Positions 62,240-64,000 of a stretch of DNA of 64,000 nucleotides are shown one piece after another. The notes beneath the pieces are model-generated. The model worked only from the letters and a program-made list of their open reading frames with translations, was not told where the DNA came from and searched no databases. The stretch covers positions 2,139,318 to 2,203,317 of the forward strand of contig JALIGW010000026.1 in assembly GCA_023053685.1 (NCBI GenBank), given 5' to 3'. How positions within the stretch are numbered: the first letter of the stretch is position 1; each line of letters starts with the position of its first letter. The stretch comes from Diadophis punctatus similis. Taxonomy: Eukaryota > Chordata > Lepidosauria > Squamata > Dipsadidae. The translations under genes and the position numbers were made by a program.

Positions 62240-62575
62240 CTTTTAGATGTTGCTAAAATTCCTTGGGACAGGAAAGATGACTGGAGCCCCTAACACCAGA
62301 CATGTCACTAGAAGGCAAACTCACAAAACTGTGTCTCATTTACTTTGGGCATGTCATGCGTGGGAATTCACTGGAAAAAGCAATTATGTTGGGAAGAGTT
62401 AGCGGTAAAAGGAAAGCAGGCTGCCAACGAACAAGCGGCTGGACACCATCAAAGCTGACACCAGCCAGACCATAGAACAACTCAAAGAAGTAGTGCAAGA
62501 TCAGAAGATAGAGAGAGAGACCAGGCCTACAGAATTGCTAAAAGTTGGACACGACTGAATGGATAACATCCTCCT
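62240..62575 (+). mobile_element. BovB (RTE) LINE 3' fragment
   Basis: TTTGGGCATGTCATGCGTGG, GGAAAAAGCAATTATGTTGG and AAAAGTTGGACACGACTGAA are BovB-type 3' words. The tail ends in (TCC)n. Confidence 0.7.
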
Positions 62576-62579
62576 CCTC

Positions 62580-63310
62580 CTCACATTAACATTATCATCG
62601 GTGAAATATAACTCCCCCCAAAACTGGGAAATTTAGTCCATCGGCGTTCGGGAAGTTTCCCACCCGTGACCCCTAAGCAAGAATTTAATCCCAGTTTTGG
62701 AAAACAAGCCAAGATCAACTCAATGTCCAAGGAAGTAGTACCTTGGACAGCAGCTGACCTGGGAATTCAGACTGCAGGATTCAATGTTGCTTCGGCACCA
62801 GGCTTCTGGCAGAAATCAAAATCTAATAGACGCTGTTCTTTACTTCTTACTAATGCATTCTCATTTAATGAGCTTTTGGATGGTTGGGTTTTAATACTTT
62901 AATTAGCACTTCATGCTTTTTCTTCCTATCCAGCCATTAGCTTGGATAGGCAGCACACCACTGAGTTGAAAAGCAACTATGACAACATCCCCTGCATAAT
63001 TTGATTTAAAAGAACCAGCATCCCATTAAAAGACTCCGTGTGCATGTCTTGGATCTTTCTTTCAAAGGAACCCTGGTAAGAAAATTCAGGCACCAGAGAA
63101 GCGATTGCAGTGCTTTGGGGGGGGAAAATGTCTTGGGTGCCTTTTAATTTTAAGTTGGACGGGCTCTGAAGAAATCATGAAACTGCCTTTGCAAAGCTCA
63201 GGCGTGCTATTCATCTCCAAGGTACAGATTTTTTGAGTGCAGCATCTCGCCAAATAATTTGGCAAGATTTTGGGGTTACCAAAATAGGAGAAAGCAAGAA
63301 AGACCATTCC
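62580..63310. other. Downstream region, unassigned
   Basis: Unique DNA without a recognised gene or repeat. Confidence 0.4.
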
Positions 63311-63311
63311 A

Positions 63312-63648
63312 AGGAGACAACGGCACTGAAAAAAAGTGACTTATGACCGCTTTTCACACTTACGACCGTTGTAGCATCCCCTTGGTTACCTGATCAAAAT
63401 CCGGATGCTTGGCAACTGACTCATATTTACGATGGCTGCAGCGTCCCGGGTTCAGGTGATCCCCTTTCGCGACCTTCTGACAAGGGGGAAGCCAGATTCA
63501 CATAACGACCGTGTGACTAACTGAACAACTGCAGTGATTCTCTTAACAACCTGCGGCAAGAAAGGTTGTAAAATGGGGACAAAGCTCGCTCAGTAGCAAC
63601 GGAAGTCTGCGGTTCAGTTGCGGCCGTAAGTTGAGGACTAATGTACGG
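63312..63648 (+). mobile_element. CTCGACTTAC-type MITE, left end missing
   Basis: Begins at the GGCACTGAAAAAAAGTGACT part, so about 40 bp are lost. It ends GCCGTAAGTTGAGGACTAAT. Confidence 0.82.
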
Positions 63649-63651
63649 ATT

Positions 63652-63855
63652 AGGGCGGATAGGAACTGCAAGCAGCAGAAATCGAGGTGCCAGCTCCTCC
63701 TGCAGTGCTGTCGACCTCTTTGACCAGTGTCCTTTCGGCCAGCACGGATGCCAAGCTGCCCGAAAAAATGCGTTGGGTGAAGCGGTCTGAGATGGTGGTT
63801 TTCTTCAGCTGCCGATTAAGCAGGAAGTGTTTGGCAAAAGGGTAGATGTTTTAAG
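63652..63855 (-). other. Unassigned minus-strand reading frame
   Basis: From 63852 down to about 63652 the minus strand has about 65 sense codons between two stops. The translation contains IYPFAKHFLLNRQLKKTTIS and DRFTQRIFSGSLASVLAERT. Its make-up looks protein-like and is richer in GC than the surroundings. No start codon, splice site or family was identified. It may be an exon, a pseudogene piece or chance. Confidence 0.25.
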
Positions 63856-64000
63856 CCAGCTGAGCAAGGAAAATTCTCTGCCTGAATCAGCATAAAACTA
63901 GAATTGTATTTTGGAAGCCTCTGAGAAATTACGGTGACGGGAAGCAGCTTGCTGGAGACAACCAAGAAACTTTCTACAGAGAGGAAGATAAAAGAGGAAT

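Overview
This is nuclear DNA from a vertebrate, most likely a squamate reptile and probably a snake. The genes are intron-split and there is no bacterial gene structure. The repeats are those expected of squamates: CR1 LINE 3' ends, BovB (RTE) 3' ends, an R4/Dong-type LINE with a restriction-like endonuclease domain, Penelope-like fragments, tRNA-derived SINEs and hAT-type MITEs. Very long GATA (Bkm-type), TTCTA and CCTT microsatellites fit a snake in particular. The species cannot be fixed from the sequence alone.

Three protein-coding genes are recognised, in the order NUP214 (+), FAM78A (-), PLPP7 (+). From memory this is the order and orientation on human chromosome 9q34. (1) NUP214, positions 119-24593: the last 13 coding exons (24-36 if the gene has the human number of 36). 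They encode 965 residues of the FG-rich C-terminal tail and end at a short 3'UTR with AATAAA at 24767. Every exon joins the next in frame with canonical GT/AG sites. (2) FAM78A, minus strand, two coding exons (42557-42295 and 34546-34018), 263 aa, starting with a myristoylation/palmitoylation-type MGC motif. (3) PLPP7 (PPAPDC3/NET39), two coding exons (52429-52885 and 58308-58672), 273 aa. It is an inactive-type PAP2 protein of the nuclear envelope in muscle, with a TATA/MEF2-like site 170 bp before its ATG.

Layout: 1-24.8 kb is the NUP214 tail with repeat-packed introns. 24.8-34.0 kb is the convergent NUP214/FAM78A spacer, which includes FAM78A 3'UTR of unknown length. 34.0-42.6 kb is FAM78A. 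42.6-52.4 kb is the divergent FAM78A/PLPP7 spacer, with a CpG island at about 45.0-46.1 kb, a GATA-type higher-order array and a 1.1 kb TTCTA array. 52.4-59.8 kb is PLPP7. 59.8-64 kb is downstream repeat-rich DNA with one unassigned minus-strand reading frame near the end.

The three genes are not an operon or pathway. NUP214 works at the cytoplasmic face of the nuclear pore, PLPP7 in the nuclear envelope, and FAM78A has no firmly known function.

No new gene system was found. The most notable features are ways in which repeats have become part of gene structure. One whole NUP214 intron is a CR1 3' end. Several splice acceptors take their pyrimidine tract from microsatellites. A NUP214 exon sits between two homopurine blocks. 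A palindromic MITE and a SINE have both been expanded internally into tandem arrays.
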